Below are positions 48,629 to 60,097 of a stretch of DNA of 64,000 nt, in pieces (position 1 is the first letter of the stretch; every line of letters starts with the position of its first letter). A program made the position numbers and the translations under genes. The notes beneath the pieces are model-generated. The model was not told the DNA's origin, ran no database searches, and saw only the letters and a list, made by a program, of their open reading frames with translations. The stretch is from Pyxicephalus adspersus (taxonomy: Eukaryota; Chordata; Amphibia; Anura; Pyxicephalidae): assembly GCF_032062135.1 (NCBI RefSeq), contig NC_092862.1:91637752-91701751 (forward strand), given 5' to 3'.

Positions 48629-49157
48629 TAATAGACAAGGCTCTGAGAAACTAGGCCAAAGACCTCCTCGGGGGGAAAAGTCACACGGCAACTCTTCCCC
48701 TAGAGCTTTCCTCTGCTATTGACACTGTTGATAACACTCTTTCACTCTTTTAATCCTGCATTTTATTGGTATCAGTAACACTTCTCTTCTTGGTTCACTT
48801 CCAGTTTACTGATAGCTCCTTCAAAATAACTCATCCTCTCCAACTCCCTTTCTTGTCAGTGGTCACGAACATGTTGATGTTTCCCAAGGTTTAGTCTTTG
48901 GAGCTGTTCTCTTATATCTGTACACCTCTTCCTGTGGCAAACCTATATCTTCATTTGGCCTACAATACTCTCTCCTCAATCTATAATAAATGTTGGACTT
49001 AAAAGTCTTTATTATAGGATGGATATCAGTTATATGAACATCAAAATAATTTGTACATAATTATTAATATAAATCCAACCATTAAATTCCCTGTAGGTTT
49101 TTTGAGGTGATTTGTCAGCGAAAGAAACACACCAATGCTTGGAAATATAAGTATAAA

Positions 49158-49716
49158 CAGTGGTACCTCGGTATAGGTCTGCTTTGGAATAAGTCCAACT
49201 TGGTATGAGTCCTGTTTGGACCCGAAAAATTTTGCTTGGTGTACAACCTTTTTGCTAGAACTTGTATGCGTCAAAATGAGTCATAACACCGCTCGCTACC
49301 CTTATTTACCTCTCTCGAGACAGAGCCATGACTGCCCACGAGCGTAAGTACGCCACTTGCTACCATTCAGTGAACAACCCACGCTATAACTCCCTGTGAA
49401 TTACATATTATTTCCTCCTCCTCCCTTCTCAGCACCATCCTAGTAGGTACTCGACTCTTCTCAGCAAGGTAAAGTGAGGTCAAATTTTCATTTATTTCAT
49501 CTAGTTGCTTTTGTATTTTTGTATTTTAGTATTAATCAATGTTTAAATTATTCTTTACAGCCCCATCAATGTATAATATGCCAATAACAATATGATTTTT
49601 TTTCATGGGAATGGATTAATCATTTTCTTATGGGAAAAATTTGTTTGGTCTAAGTCCTGTTTGGTATAAGTCCAAGGATCTGGAACGGATTAAGGACTTA
49701 TACCAAGGTACCACTG
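49158..49716. mobile_element. Pogo/Tigger-like MITE, copy B
   Basis: 559 bp with ends CAGTGGTACCTCGGTATAGG and CCTATA-type complement CTTATACCAAGGTACCACTG, followed by TA. The inside matches 13662-14231 along its length, including ATGTATAATATGCCAATAAC. No ORF. Confidence 0.8.
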
Positions 49717-49879
49717 TATTATATTAAGGACAAATTACCAAGCCAAAGCAGACATAAACAATAGGGCAAGAGAAAAACAAACCAATAGATAGATTGCAAA
49801 ACAATTATAAGTACAAAGTTGACCAGTATTTCTAACTAGGCTCCTAAGGCCCTCTAACACACACGCTTAAAGTTAATGT

Positions 49880-50345
49880 ATCAAAGTCCTTACTGAATCC
49901 ATTTGCTGTCCCTGTCTCAGAGAGAATCCCTCTGTGGTCCTCCCTATGCTTTCCTGCACCCTGTTTTTGTAGGGATTTCACAACCTTCTGTGCCGTGTAC
50001 CAGTGTCATGTGTTATTACTATCAATGGTGCAACTCTTTTCCCTATAGGTTTCTAACACATATTTTCGGGGGATATGTGGACAAAGGGTCCGCCCTCACA
50101 GGTGCTCTTGCTATTTGTGTACTTAAGGTACTTGAGGTCTTGTCTTATTGGGGGAGAAATGAAAGGTCTATTATTTTATTGTCAGGAACTTGTTTACTAT
50201 TTGCTCAATATAGACAATATCAGGTGCTGCTAACAGATGCTGTATAATACTTTGACCATAAATAAACCAGTGTGTGTGTGAGAACATTCCAATCTGTATA
50301 TCACACAGAAATCCCACAGAAACCCGCCATCTTCAATTTTATCAA
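49880..50345 (+). repeat. Possible LTR fragment
   Basis: It has a TG start at 49878, an AATAAA signal at about 50259 followed by a GT run, and ends AATACA at 50348. It contains a 114-codon open frame (49903-50247) with no recognised domain. No target duplication is seen and no second copy is in the window, so this is a weak call. Confidence 0.25.
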
Positions 50346-53300
50346 TACAGTCATTTAATTATGCACATACCTAAATACAGTAATGCAATTATTCAATTTA
50401 CTAATAAACCCCTCAGAATACATTATTAACATATATTTCTGATTAGTGCCACCCTGAAATATATACACTTCAAACTACTGCTCATTTTGTTTGCCTTTAA
50501 ATCACTCCACAGCTCCTGTCTCACCAACATTTGTGATCTGATACACAAATACACCCCTATACAAATTGTGTGCTCCTCCAATGATTTCCTAATGACTTCT
50601 ACACTTATAACCACTTCCCATGTACCAGACGTCTCTAGAGTTGGGCCGACTCTCCTGAACTCCAATTCTTCTTGCACTAGACTAATTTGTATATATTTTA
50701 GGGCTTAATTTATAAATTTGGAGTTTAGTCCTGTACTTGCAAAAAAGGCCAATTTGCTCTTGTTACTTGTGTCTATTACATCAAATATTCATTAGTTTTT
50801 ATTTGCAGCAAAATATATCCTAAACAAAAAGTTTTTTTTTAATTTTTTTTTTAAATATGTGTGTGAAAGTTTAGCTTAAAAAGCACCTCTGCTATAGTCA
50901 TTAACTTTTTTAACAAGCAATAAAAGAAAAGCTTTACAAGCTTTACAATCATTCATTCCTAAGAACCTCAAAGATGACAACAAAAACAGACAAAGTCAAG
51001 TTTCAGTGCGTCTGGGTTCACCTCCATGTGGCCATGATTTAAAAATGTTTCCACAATATTTATTGAGACAGATATGGACATTTAAAGTGCTTTACAGCTT
51101 GTTCAGTGCAATATGGAGACAGGTTAGGTTAAACCTAATTATTTATAATCTTTTGTTAGGTGATAATATTTGAAATACCATGTTTCTGTGTAACAAATAA
51201 TGTAAATACAGGGACAGCCATGCTTGCTTAATAAATATTCAGGCTCTACTATTTACCTAGATTTAAACTCCAGCCAAATTACTTTTTAGACATTGAAAAA
51301 CTACTGATCTTTTGTGCTACTTCTGTCACTGTGGACCATGCATGGGAATCATGACATTTAATGCAGAATACCCACATAAAGGAATTCACAAAATATTTTT
51401 CCTTTTGGCTACATTCTGCAGCTTGTCTACAATTTTACCTGTTTTTCGCCATTTCTAATATATTATTTTTAATATTTTATAAATTAGGGAAAATTGGGTG
51501 AAATTATAATTACATATCATCTTAACCCCATCTAAGTTATTCAGTATCTGTGGTTGCTATTTTATGTTATCTGGTGTGAATTACTCACATTATTGAAAAC
51601 TTTAAAAGCAATATACTAAGCCCCCTTTCAAATTTGTGGTGTACCGTAAGTTGCTTCTACCTAGCTCCCGATTTGCTGGTATACCTACAGGAGTGGCAAC
51701 CACTGCATCATGCGCAAATTTGTTGACCTGCAGTAGAGGAAAAAAGTAGTAACCCTGCAACATGTAACTTCCGGTAAATGAGACACAACCCAAACGCAAC
51801 CATGTTCAAATGCTTAGACAAAGTGGTTCACAACTGCTTCTATACAGATGAGCAGTTAGGAGCGCAGTTAAGCATGCAGTACAATGCTGCAGTTTACTGT
51901 AAACCTTTAAAAGGGCCGAAATCAGTAAGTAGCTCATTAAAAAAAAAAAAATTACCTTATGTATAAAAGAGGTACCCTGACTTGACAAACCAAGCTAGGG
52001 ATAGTACCCTGATGTACAACTATTTGAACCAATGGTACAAATTAGGGCAGTTGTTAAGAGAAACAGGTCAAAAAGACAGTAAACATGTGTACCTAATTAA
52101 AAAGGCACAGATTGTATACAGTATGCCCTGTTTTCTGAAACTACGGCTCAAGTGTGATGTTCGGTGACTTTGATTTTGCTTTACAGCAATAAAGTTCCAG
52201 GAGTTCTAAAACAAATTGGCTTTACATAACTTTTATCTATTCACAACAACTTCATGATTCACAGCCTGTGGAAAGCATAGACTCTTTCAGTAGCTGGCTG
52301 CAACCTGATAACTTCTTATGCATGCAGTCAAAACAAAAACTGAAATGAATATGTTTTCACCCTGGCCTTGAAAAACCCCAGACGAAAACCTGACATGGAA
52401 TGGAATTATTTATGGGTTCATTTTTAGTGCTGTAAAGGCCCAAGGAAACACTCCATAAATATATTTTAATAACAAAAAGCTAGAGAAAGTGAATATTTAG
52501 GTCTTTCCTACATGTTTCTCTACATGTTTCCCCACAAAACAAAAATAAACACCCACAATAAGCCAACTAAGTCAGTCAACTAGATAATCTTGGAACCTTG
52601 GTTTCTCAAGCTGGTCACACACTGTATGACTTAAAAACTTTACCCTCTTAACCATGTGGTGTGTAAAATGCAATTATGTCTAGTAGGGGTGTACACTGTG
52701 GAAACTTTAAATTATACACAATGGTAAAACTTTATTTTTGCTTTGTATTGGACCACATAAAGTTCAAAAAGCCTACGCTGGGTATTATAACACTGAACAT
52801 TTTGGATATTTGTGCCCAGCTGGAGATGTCACGGGATACTAGCTATTCATAAATATAGGCACTATCCTGGAAATAAAGCTAATTAGGAATTTGAACATAA
52901 GAGATTATGTAAATGCATATGCAATGAAGAAGAGAGTTTTTAACATTTATCCCTGCTGCAAAGTGGGGGAAGAAACTTGGCCAGTTATGAAAACAGTCAC
53001 AGGGGCGTGAAAACAATTACTGTGACCTGGTAAAATTCCTCTGAGATGTATTACTTCCTTGCTGCAGGTGAAATCTGATGAGTGTGAAACTAAATAATTT
53101 ATGAAAACATAAGCAGTAATCATAAAGATTAGTTCACACTAGTGGTAATTTTTAAGAAATACCATACAATTAAACTACACTTATCAGCTGCCTTAAAAAC
53201 TGTAATATTAAGACAATATGTTTTTTTTTTACTTTTCACCTGTTTTAATGCAATGGCTTTGCAGTGTACTTTTTCAGTCTTTACATGCAGTATATAATCC

Positions 53301-53459
53301 TCTTCATAAACTTAGAATAAAAAGCAAGCTTTTTTAAGCATTTTAAGGTGGGGAAAACCACACATTTTTACAGAGGCATTAAAATAGCAAGCAAACACTT
53401 TTACTGCCTAGGCAGTAAAAATTTGTAGACCGTGACTTAAAAATATTAGTTTATATAGT

Positions 53460-53950
53460 ATTTACATTGTAAGTCAGGTTTAAAAAAGACAAAAGTCCAT
53501 GAAGTTGAACCACTGGGGAAATAAACATATCCCAGATATAAAACCTTATGGACATAGTTGGTCCAGAGGAAGGCAAAAAAAAACCCTGGTACAATTTGCT
53601 TCACCAGGGGGAAAAAAATTGGATGTTCCCTGGATCAATGCTCACTGTTTTTTTTACTTTAAAGCCTTAATACCCAGTTATATTCTGTGCTTCTAGAAAA
53701 ACATCCAGCTCTTTCATAAAGCAATCTATAGTAGTTGCTGAAACTACTTCCTGAGGGAGCCGATTCCACATTTTTAAAGACCTTACAAAGAAGAATGCTT
53801 AAACTTCTTTTCTTCCAGATGCAGAGTGTCCTCTTGTTCTTTGTAATGATCTCAAAGTGAATAATTAGGAAGAGAGTTCTCTATATGGACCATTTATATA
53901 TTTATACAGATTGATCATATCCCCCTTAAATGTCTCTTCTTACCATCTCC
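53460..53950. repeat. Dispersed repeat of about 500 bp, copy 2
   Basis: Same orientation as 21571-22090 and colinear with it through ACTTCCTGAGGGAG, ACATTTTTA.AGACCTTACA and CCCTTAAATGTCTCTTCT. Ends are not sharp. Confidence 0.65.
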
Positions 53951-54221
53951 ATACTATACCTAAATTAGAATTTATTAATTTAGTGGCTGCTAAATATAAT
54001 TGTAACTCACAATCATAGATACAAGCAAAGGCTTATGACCTAAAATAAATGATGAAAAGAAACGTGTAGAGGCAATATAAAATGTTACTGTAAAAATACT
54101 TGAAAAGTATGAACAGCTGAAAGGTTTTAAATTAAACTTTGTATCAAGCGGTTTAAAGCCAGCTTGATACATGCCTAATTGGTATATAAATGCAATGTAC
54201 TGTTCATTCACTATAGATATA

Positions 54222-54670
54222 CAAGTAGTCCCCGGGTTACATACGAGATAGGGACTGTAGGTTTGTTCTCAGGTTGAATTTGTATGTAAGTTGGAACAGG
54301 TACCTTATTTTATTAAATGCAAATAGGACAGATGTATGTCTCAACATATTATTGGGCAGCGTGGTGTCAGTTACTGTATAAAGTCCTCACTGTTAATCAC
54401 AAAGAATAAAAAAAAATTTTGTGCCCTAGGCATTTATTAACTTGTGGAGCAAGCTGTCCTTTGATATGCAAAAAGAAAAAACTGCAAAGTTTGTCTTGGC
54501 CATTAAAGAATTACAAGAGCTAGCAGAACAGCAAAAGATTTCTTCTGCAAGTCATGTGAACTGCCCCCTTTCCCCCTCAAGCCTCCATCCTGCACACGAA
54601 CATGCAGGGAAGCCCTGTTTGGATCTAGGAGTCGTCTGTAGGTCAGATGTCCTTAACTTGGGACTACCTG
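54222..54670. mobile_element. Tigger/mariner-like MITE
   Basis: 449 bp with ends CAAGTAGTCCCCGGGTTAC and AACTTGGGACTACCTG, TA on both sides (54220-54221 and 54671-54672). An 80-codon open frame inside (54442-54690) is rich in charged residues (LAIKELQELAEQQ) and could be a scrap of transposase, not a gene. Confidence 0.75.
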
Positions 54671-55461
54671 TACCTAAATATTGCTTGTAAATCTACATAT
54701 GGACATGTAAACTGTCAGTTACATTATTCTAAAATGAAATTACATTCTTAAAAAATATTAGAAGTAAAGTTTTCCAAATACTAAAAGAGAAATAGATAAC
54801 CGTGGTGAGAAAGCACAAAGGCTGCCATTGTTGAACCAATTCTGTCTTTCATGATGTGTATACTTGTTATAGGTCAGTGTCACAATGTAATAAGGTCAGG
54901 GAAACCTACACAAGTATTTTTGAAAAGGCAGACTCCACAGGCTCTATAGACAATAGTGGATAGAAACAGGTATGAAAGTCCCATGGTATCCTTAACATTG
55001 AAATCAAAAGAAGCCAACTAGATAGTAGACATGTTTTTATCTGGCAAAAATATGTAACTTTATCTTGCCAGTTTTCTTTTTTGCATACACCTGCCCGAGA
55101 GCACAGTCAGGTCTTTGATCTTTGTTGCATCAGCAGCACAGCTTGGTGAAAAATGCTTACTCTAAGAACAAATGCACCATAGAAAAGCCTAATTTGCTGC
55201 TAGTGCTAGCCCTTCTTAATCCAGTTTAAGTGCTGCTGTGCAAAGGATTACATCATGGTGATGTAAAGCCACAATAACATACTTTGTATTTAAAAATATA
55301 TGTAACAAGCTGAGATGAACATATGTGATTACATAGTTGTTTAATTCTTATATTTACCTTGTGTTTTATTTTGGTCTTTGAACAAAGAGCCAGTTTTAAT
55401 AAAGCTCTGTTGGTTGGAAAACATTTATATCAGCGAACCTGGAAGACCCAAAAAACCTTGG

Positions 55462-55580
55462 AATAGATCTGATTCAGGAATAAATTTCTTTAAGAAATCC
55501 TTACCAGGTTTGCTGGATTACCCAGGTTCACCGATTTAAGTGTATCCTCTCCAGCCTTGGAGAGCTTTATTAAATCAGGC
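55462..55580 (+). repeat. Dispersed repeat fragment, copy 2
   Basis: It shares CATCTCCAGC-like TATCCTCTCCAGCCTTGGAG and AGAGCTTTATTAAATCAGGC with 8290-8366. Confidence 0.55.
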
Positions 55581-57064
55581 ACAGAGCGTCAGAAATACCT
55601 GTTGGCAAAGTATAAAAAGATTCAAATTTTCCATAGACATAACATTTTTTTTATAAGCCAAATGTAATCATCTAGGTTGGGGGCATTATGATCCCATATC
55701 TATGGGCAGCTTTGGGCTTTGGTAATACAAATGCAAAGATAATAGAGATATTTAGTGTGCTGCTTGCTAATCATTGTTACTATTTTTTCGTACAACTGCT
55801 TTACTTTAACTAATGTTTATCAGTTACTAGCAAACAAAGTAAGCAGACAATGTGTTCCTGCAACAAATGCCAAAGTACAAATGTCTTTGTACTGTACAAA
55901 TGTCCATGTAACAGAACTAAAACTACAACATGATTATTATTACTTACTAACGTCTGTACTGCATGATTAACGCAAGGATGCTTGGACAGGTCAAGTTGTT
56001 TTTTGAACAACAGGCAGCACATGGTGGTGTTCTTTCCAAATGTTTAGTGCTGGTTGGTTGCCAGTGTATTTAAAAAATCATAACTTATTTTAGAGCATTA
56101 GTAGCACAATGCCAAACACCCTGTACTTTACCTCTGACCCCTCCTCTTAAAGCTCTTTTGATTTATTGGCTTTATAAAAGAAATGCTTGTCAATCTTACT
56201 GCAATAAATTCTCTCCAGTTAGCACAGGTGGATGAGATGCAGCCTGACATTTACATCCTAGTTAAGCAGGCTGAAACAGGAAAAAGAGAAGCTGAGATAA
56301 AATGTAATATTATTCACTGGGTGTCAGTCCAAACAGTGATAGATTTGTCCAGTGTCCTTGGCTTTGTTCTGACTCGGAGATTCAACAATCTAGTCTGGGT
56401 TCTTTATTGATGAATAACCCATATTTTACCAGGTGAAGTGACTCCTCCTACCTTAATCAAATAAAAAAATGAATTTAATACCTTAGTGTCAAAGGAAAAA
56501 TGGTATGTTTCATTAATTGTGTTTAAGTAAACTATGTAAATAAATGGTGCACAGTAACGGATGTTGCCAATTTTGCACTTGACAGACTGATTGGTTGGTT
56601 TTTAGTCCCAAAACACTATAAAAGTAAACAATATTCTGCCCTTCAAATCCTTATTTTCATAACAAAAAGTGATCAGTATTTCAGCCAAATGCAATTATTT
56701 ATTCATACTTTCAATCAAGATTTACCTGCACATTCGAACAGAAAGGAGAACTGACTGATTACTGTTGGCTGGAAGTGGATCGGAATGATGCACAAATGTA
56801 TATACACTGCAAATGTAAGTGAAAGACTGGGGAGGGAAATTGAAATTAAATGGAAATAAATTGCTTCCTTCAATCAAATGGGCAATTCCTCTTAATATCA
56901 TCCAAAGCAATTTACAGAGTATGAACAGTTGCTACTGAAAATATATTCGAGCAGTGTGGAGAGCTACTTCTTGGCCATCCACTGACTACCAAACTGATCT
57001 ATGTACAGAGTACTATTAGGTAGCTTCAGGCATGCTGTAATGTCTGTGGGGGACCAACATCAAC

Positions 57065-58397
57065 CAGACAACTTTTTTTCTAATTTTAGTTCTGTACATT
57101 ACCACAATTAATTTTAAGTGAAACAACTCAGATGCAGTTGAACTGCAGACTTTCAGCTTTAATTCAGTGAGTTGAACAAAAAGATTGCATAAAAATCTTT
57201 TTGTTCAACCCACTGAATTTTTTTTTTTTTTTACATAATCACTTCATTTCAGGGGCTTAAAAGTAATCGGACAATTGACTCAAGGCTATTTCATGTACTG
57301 GTGTGGGCAATTTCTTTGTTATGTCATTATCGATTAAGCAGATAAAAGGCCTGGTGTTGATTGGGGGGGTGCTTGTATGTGGAAGATTTTGCTGTAAACA
57401 GACAACATGCAGTAAAAGGAGCTCTGCATGCAGGTGAAACAAGCCATCCTTAAACTGCAAAAACAGAAAAAAAACATCCGAGAAATTGCTACAATATTAG
57501 GAGTGGCAAAATATTCAGTTTGGTACATCATGAGAAAGAAACAAAGCACTTGTGAACTCAGCAACACCAAAAGACCTGGACGTCAACTGAAGACAACAGT
57601 GGTGGATGATTGCAGAATTATTTCTATGGTAAAGAGAAACCCCTTCACAACAGCCAACCAAGTGAACAACACTCTCCAGGAGGTAGTCGTATCGATATCC
57701 AAGCCTCAAGAATAGAAAGGCTAGATTGGACTTTGCTAAAAAAAATCTGAAAAAGCCAGCACAGTTCTGGAAAAACATTCTTTGGACAAATGAAACCAAA
57801 ATCAACCTTTACCAGAATGATGGCAGGAAAAAAGTATGGAGAAGGCAAGGAACAGCTCATGATACAAAGCATACCACATATTCTGTAAAACAAAGCGGAG
57901 GCCATGTGATGGTTTGGGCGTGCATGGCTGCCAGTGGCACTGGAACACTAGTGTTTATCCATGATGTGACACAGGACAGAAGCAGCCGAATGAATTCTGA
58001 GGTGTTCAGAAACATACTATCTGCTCAAATCCAGCTAAATGCATTCAAATTGATTGGGAGGCGTTTGATAATACAGATGGATAATGACCCAAAACATACA
58101 CCAAAAGCAACCCAGGGGTTTATTAAAGCAAAGAAGTGGAATATTCTTGAATGGCCAAGTCAGTCATCTGATCTGAACCCAATTGAGCATGCATTTCACT
58201 TGTTGAAGACTAAACCTTAGACAGAAAGACCCACAAAAAACAGCAACTGAAAGCCGCTGCAGTAAAGGCCTGGCAGAGCATTAAAAAGGAGGAAACCCAC
58301 CATTTGGTGATGTCCATGAGTTTAGGACCACAGGCTATCATTGCCAGCAAAGGGATTTCAACCAAGCATTAGAAATGAACATTTTATTTTCAGCTTT
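57065..58397 (+). mobile_element. Tc1-like transposon, copy 2, right end missing
   Basis: The left terminal region matches copy 1 (CAGATGCAGTTGAACTGCAG and GTTGAACAAAAAGATTGCAT). It contains a small foldback at 57180-57220. The right side stops at ...TTTTCAGCTTTTTAA, exactly where the long-TIR element starts, so its right terminal repeat is lost. Confidence 0.85.
57407..58372 (+). pseudogene. Tc1-like transposase, degenerate
   Basis: The start MQ*KELC has a stop at codon 3 where copy 1 has MRSKELS. The helix-turn-helix part is readable as MQVKQAILKLQKQKKNIREI and ILGVAKYSVWYIMRKKQ (57428-57540). A frame change near 57710 leads to FWKNILWTNETKINLYQND, where the first catalytic Asp is Asn, then VMVWACMAASGTGTLVFIH, IQMDNDPKHTPKATQGF (second Asp present) and WPSQSSDLNPIEHAFHL (Glu present). 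A stop at 58219 cuts the tail, which can be followed to KGFQPSI-like sequence at 58370. Nearly complete but inactive. The family's usual length is about 340 residues. Confidence 0.88.
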
Positions 58398-58401
58398 TTA
58401 A

Positions 58402-60097
58402 TTTGCAAATAGACAGCAAAAAAAAGAGGATTGAGGCTCAAACGTTGAAGGTCAAATATATTATGTATTAATATTAATTAATTGTTTCATACACAATTAC
58501 TTCAAACATACAATAATCAAATAAACAATATTCAGTGTGTATCCCCTTGTTCTGTTGAAATTCACAGAAATTAACTTTAAGTTTCAAACCATTCCTATAA
58601 TCTGATTCTAAACTATCATCTATCAATCCTCTATACACCATAGTTCCATATTTCCCTTTATGTCCAAACAATTTATCTCTTCCTTATTAAGGATCAAACC
58701 ACCATATATGTTAAGCTTGAATATGTACTCTCTATATAACATATAACATAACATATAACAATACCTTCCATAAACACTTTTTAGAATATTCTTTAACACA
58801 CATCATATTAGGAATATACTTGATATCCTTAATATGTCTCATGATAAGTCTTTTGTTTTCCTTTGTGCATATTTATGCAAAATGTTGACCTATTACTGGA
58901 TTCTCTATATCTGCCTCAAATCTTTTATATGTATATATGCAGTATTAGATACAATGTTGTCTAGTTTACAAATGATTTCTACTAGTGTAATATACCTATG
59001 ATGTTTCCTCATCCTCCAACACTACCCCCACCCAATTTATATACTTACCATACGCAATCTTTTCTGATACATATCTCGCTTTACAGGATTAGAGTCCGCC
59101 TACCTAGCCAGCTTTAAATGAATCCTCTCATCTATCAGTAGCATTGAAACTATAGACTCATACACAAAAACCTTGGTGAGTTATCTCATTCATTCTTTCA
59201 TGTTAGGAATCCTATGTTTATGACCCAACACATCCTGTGGCACAGTACCAACATTCTTTTGTTTATATCTTATATTTAAAGTTCATTTTCCAAACCCATC
59301 TCAGCCTATTGTAGCTGGTGACATGTGAACCTTTCTTTATACTGGAGCAACTTGACTGGACTCCTCAAACCCATAATCTTATACCCTGACTCCTCACCTA
59401 TTTGTCAGGTACATCTTTTAATATATTATACTATTGATAAATTATGTGAATATGTAATGTTCCACAAAAGTATAAATCATTAATCACAATGTTACATTTT
59501 ACCAGTACAGCAAATCCGAACTATATGCACTAAGCATTATTTCTACTATGGTTTTCTTCTGAATTTTAAGTACTATAACAATACCAGTTTAACCTTTCTG
59601 TTGTCTATTGTTTGACTTTAGTAATCATGGTTATACATACTATTATGCTGTTTGAACCTTTATATCTTAGTACCTATACCTGTTCAAGTAGAATAGATAG
59701 CTTTGTGACTATTCTAATTACACCTTTACAACCTTGTCTATATGACACCCATGAATACTTAATTTGTTATATTTACAAATTTGTAATGCTTTTATATGTA
59801 AAGTCTATACATTTAGATCACTAATTGTATACAGTTACGTACTCCTGAGGAAGCCCAACCTGGGGGAAACGCGTTGGGCACGTATACCAAAACACGGTCA
59901 TGTAAAACCATTCATGCTAGCAATCACCTTGTCTAGTTTTGGTACCCCACTTCTGTGAATTTCAACAGAACAAGGGGATACATACTGAATATCATTTATT
60001 TTATTATTGTATGTGTAAAGTAATTGTGTATGAAACTAATACATATTATTACATATTATACTTGTCTCAAACCTCTTTCTTTGCTCTCTATTTGCAA
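58402..60097. mobile_element. Long terminal-inverted-repeat element, unknown family
   Basis: The left arm 58402-58569 and the right arm 59951-60097 are inverted copies over about 150 bp (TTGCAAATAGACAGC against GCTCTCTATTTGCAA at the tips, and CCCCTTGTTCTGTTGAAATT with its complement inside). The 1.4-kb middle is AT-rich and has no ORF above 70 codons. No target duplication was found. A hammerhead-like fold sits just inside the right arm. It could be a MITE or a non-autonomous retroelement with inverted ends, as some Penelope-like elements have (inference). Confidence 0.7.
59827..59888 (+). ncRNA. Hammerhead-like motif, copy 4 (best preserved)
   Basis: Boxes CTGAGGA (59845-59851) and GAAA (59866-59869) are set as in a hammerhead core (CUGANGA...GAAA). 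ACGCGT (59869-59874) can form a 2-bp stem III with loop GC, followed by U at 59875. Stem I: 59836-59844 (TACGTACTC) pairs with 59876-59884 (GGGCACGTA) with one C-A mismatch. Weak points: stem II is only about 3 bp and two extra bases (AG, 59852-59853) follow CTGAGGA. This is a structural resemblance, not shown to be a ribozyme. Confidence 0.4.
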
